Positions 5,809-7,034 of a DNA stretch of 7,034 nt are shown one piece after another. How positions within the stretch are numbered: position 1 is the stretch's first letter; every line of letters starts with the position of its first letter. The stretch comes from JANQUM01 sp047630355 (GTDB taxonomy: Bacteria; Bacteroidota; Bacteroidia; Cytophagales; Spirosomataceae): the NCBI GenBank assembly GCA_047630355.1, contig JBLHXN010000160.1:1-7034 (forward strand), read 5' to 3'. A model generated the notes under the pieces. It was not told the DNA's origin and ran no database searches. It worked only from the letters and a program-made list of their open reading frames with translations. The translations under genes and the position numbers were made by a program.

Positions 5809-7034
5809 TTAATTTGTACAACTTTCCGTCGGGTTGCCGTAAACTTCCCAAACCAGAAACCCAAATACTGCGATATATTCTATGCTAACTAACCACAAGT
5901 TTTCTTCGTAAGGGATACTCGTATAAGAAAAATAGGTGAGTGGTATTAACACTGACCAAATCAAAGCATACCGCAGATTTATGAAGCAACTAATCAATAT
6001 TAACGGCGTGATGTACCACGGATGAACAGTGGTAGCGAAGAGTAGGTAGATTGTCAATACAGTTCCTGCAATCCAGAGCGGTTTATTTATTGGTTTATTA
6101 CGAAACGAAACGTACATTATTGACGTGAATGCAACAATGCTTAAACCTCTTCCCGCAATTCCGATGATATTGTAACCGTAAACCCAGTAGCCAACTTCCC
6201 GAACAACGTAATACACGCTGGCGTTGAACTCGAATGACTTGAAATATAAATTGACGCTCTTCGATATATTCTGAATTATTTCAAAGTTGAGCAGCGGGAA
6301 TGAGTAAAAGACGCAAAATGCTCCTGTCAGAAGACTAAAGGTTATGCCTTTTTTCCAACCGATCTTTTTGATAATTAACGGTAGAAATATTAACGGTAAC
6401 ATCTTTACACAAATAGCCGAAGCCAACGCTAAAGCAGGTTTCCATAACGACGCTTTGGCCGCGAACAGGTAATACGTTACTACCAAAAAGAAGATTACAA
6501 TAGCCTCGAAGTGTAGATTTCCAGTGAGCTCAACTATCACGAGCGGATTGAGAGCGTACAGTGAGATATTAATATTAGTATTTTTCTCCTTACTTAGTTT
6601 ATGCAAAAGCCAAAGCGTTCCGCATTCGGCAACTAAGATTATTACTCGCAAGAGAATAACATTCACGAATAGATTATTACTTGAAACAAAACTTGCCAGC
6701 CAAAAAAGGTATTGATTGAGCGGCGGATAAACTGAATAGTAATTGGGTGAATTTAGGTGTTGAAATAACTCTTCAGCATTTATTTCAACAGCCAGTTCTG
6801 GCATTTGCATTAAATCAGTCGGAATGTAAAGAAACGGATTGTGACCGTTTACCAATAATCTACCGTCCCAAGCAAAGCGATAAAAGTCATCCGAGAGTGC
6901 TGGAATGGCAAAGAGCCAAATTAACCTAAATAGGATTCCCCAAATTATTACTTGACCGACTTGCTCCTTTTGCCTTATTAGTATAAAGTAGCACCCAAAT
7001 AATATTCCCCAACACCCCAGCAGTACACTAATTT
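5809..7034 (-). CDS. Polytopic GT-C type glycosyltransferase (mannosyltransferase / GT87-like), N-terminus cut by window edge
   Basis: The frame is open from the right edge to TAA at 5811-5809, giving 407 visible residues. A TTG at 6855 can be mistaken for a start, but conserved sequence continues upstream of it: SDDFYRFAWDGRLLVNGHNP is the acidic first-loop motif of GT-C enzymes, with Asp48 and Asp49 of the visible part as candidate catalytic or metal-site residues. Further family features are VYPPLNQYLFWLA, NPLVIVELTGNLHFEA, KMLPLIFLPL, and HPWYITPLI near the C-terminus. Many hydrophobic segments indicate roughly ten transmembrane helices in the visible part. Such enzymes sit in the inner membrane and transfer sugar from polyprenyl-phosphate donors to glycans, lipids or proteins on the outer face. 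Donor and acceptor are unknown. The gene ends about 200 bases before the atpD start and, given the atpD promoter, is probably a separate transcription unit. Confidence 0.85.
   Translation of the reverse strand, partial: ISVLLGCWGILFGCYFILIRQKEQVGQVIIWGILFRLIWLFAIPALSDDFYRFAWDGRLLVNGHNPFLYIPTDLMQMPELAVEINAEELFQHLNSPNYYSVYPPLNQYLFWLASFVSSNNLFVNVILLRVIILVAECGTLWLLHKLSKEKNTNINISLYALNPLVIVELTGNLHFEAIVIFFLVVTYYLFAAKASLWKPALALASAICVKMLPLIFLPLIIKKIGWKKGITFSLLTGAFCVFYSFPLLNFEIIQNISKSVNLYFKSFEFNASVYYVVREVGYWVYGYNIIGIAGRGLSIVAFTSIMYVSFRNKPINKPLWIAGTVLTIYLLFATTVHPWYITPLILISCFINLRYALIWSVLIPLTYFSYTSIPYEENLWLVSIEYIAVFGFLVWEVYGNPTESCTN

Noticed and set aside
6023..6032. TGAACAGTGG, resembling half of the tetR operator, inside the glycosyltransferase gene.
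   Set aside because: The second half-site is absent and it lies mid-gene; a chance match.
6853..6855. TTG at 6855 as start of the glycosyltransferase.
   Set aside because: The frame is open to the window edge and the conserved SDDFYRFAWDG motif lies upstream of this codon, so the gene is partial and starts outside the window.

Overview
The window looks like chromosomal DNA of a member of the Bacteroidota, probably of the Cytophagales type. Three things point there. The ATP synthase beta subunit is long, about 503 residues, with an insertion typical of the phylum. The epsilon subunit is only 81 residues and lacks the C-terminal helices. Promoter-like sites match the Bacteroidota -33 TTTG / -7 TAnnTTTG pattern. 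The genus cannot be told from the sequence alone. Every gene I can support is on the minus strand, so the window is best read from its right end to its left end.

Right end to left end: (1) 7034-5809 is a polytopic GT-C type glycosyltransferase whose N-terminus lies outside the window. (2) 5808-5609 is an intergenic stretch with a good promoter for the next unit. (3) 5608-3811 is a compact atpD-atpC pair encoding the F1 beta and epsilon subunits, closed by a hairpin terminator at 3757-3790. (4) 3716-2307 is an exported beta-propeller (PD40/WD40-like) protein with an N-terminal beta-rich domain; it ends where I would expect related proteins to continue into an OmpA-type anchor. (5) 2233-1541 is a decayed gene that appears as small disconnected reading frames. 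Once a one-base frameshift in an A8 tract is repaired and one TAA is read through, it gives a lipoprotein signal peptide followed by the start of a large glycosidase-like protein, joined to what looks like that protein's extreme C-terminus. (6) A perfect 16-bp hairpin terminator lies at 1485-1520. (7) 1417-794 is a TetR-family repressor whose promoter contains a perfect palindromic operator, and its stop codon overlaps the start of (8) an NmrA-like NAD(P)-binding oxidoreductase at 797-1, which runs off the left end.

The two best-resolved units are the self-contained atpDC operon (own promoter, own terminator) and the TetR-oxidoreductase pair (operator between the -33 and -7 elements, ATGA overlap). 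The second reads as an autoregulated, ligand-responsive module. No mobile element, CRISPR array, tRNA or rRNA gene was seen. The most interesting part is the broken glycosidase-like lipoprotein gene, whose first lesion is a homopolymer shift directly after the start codon. That could be decay, a sequencing error or an on/off switch. No obviously new multi-gene system is visible.
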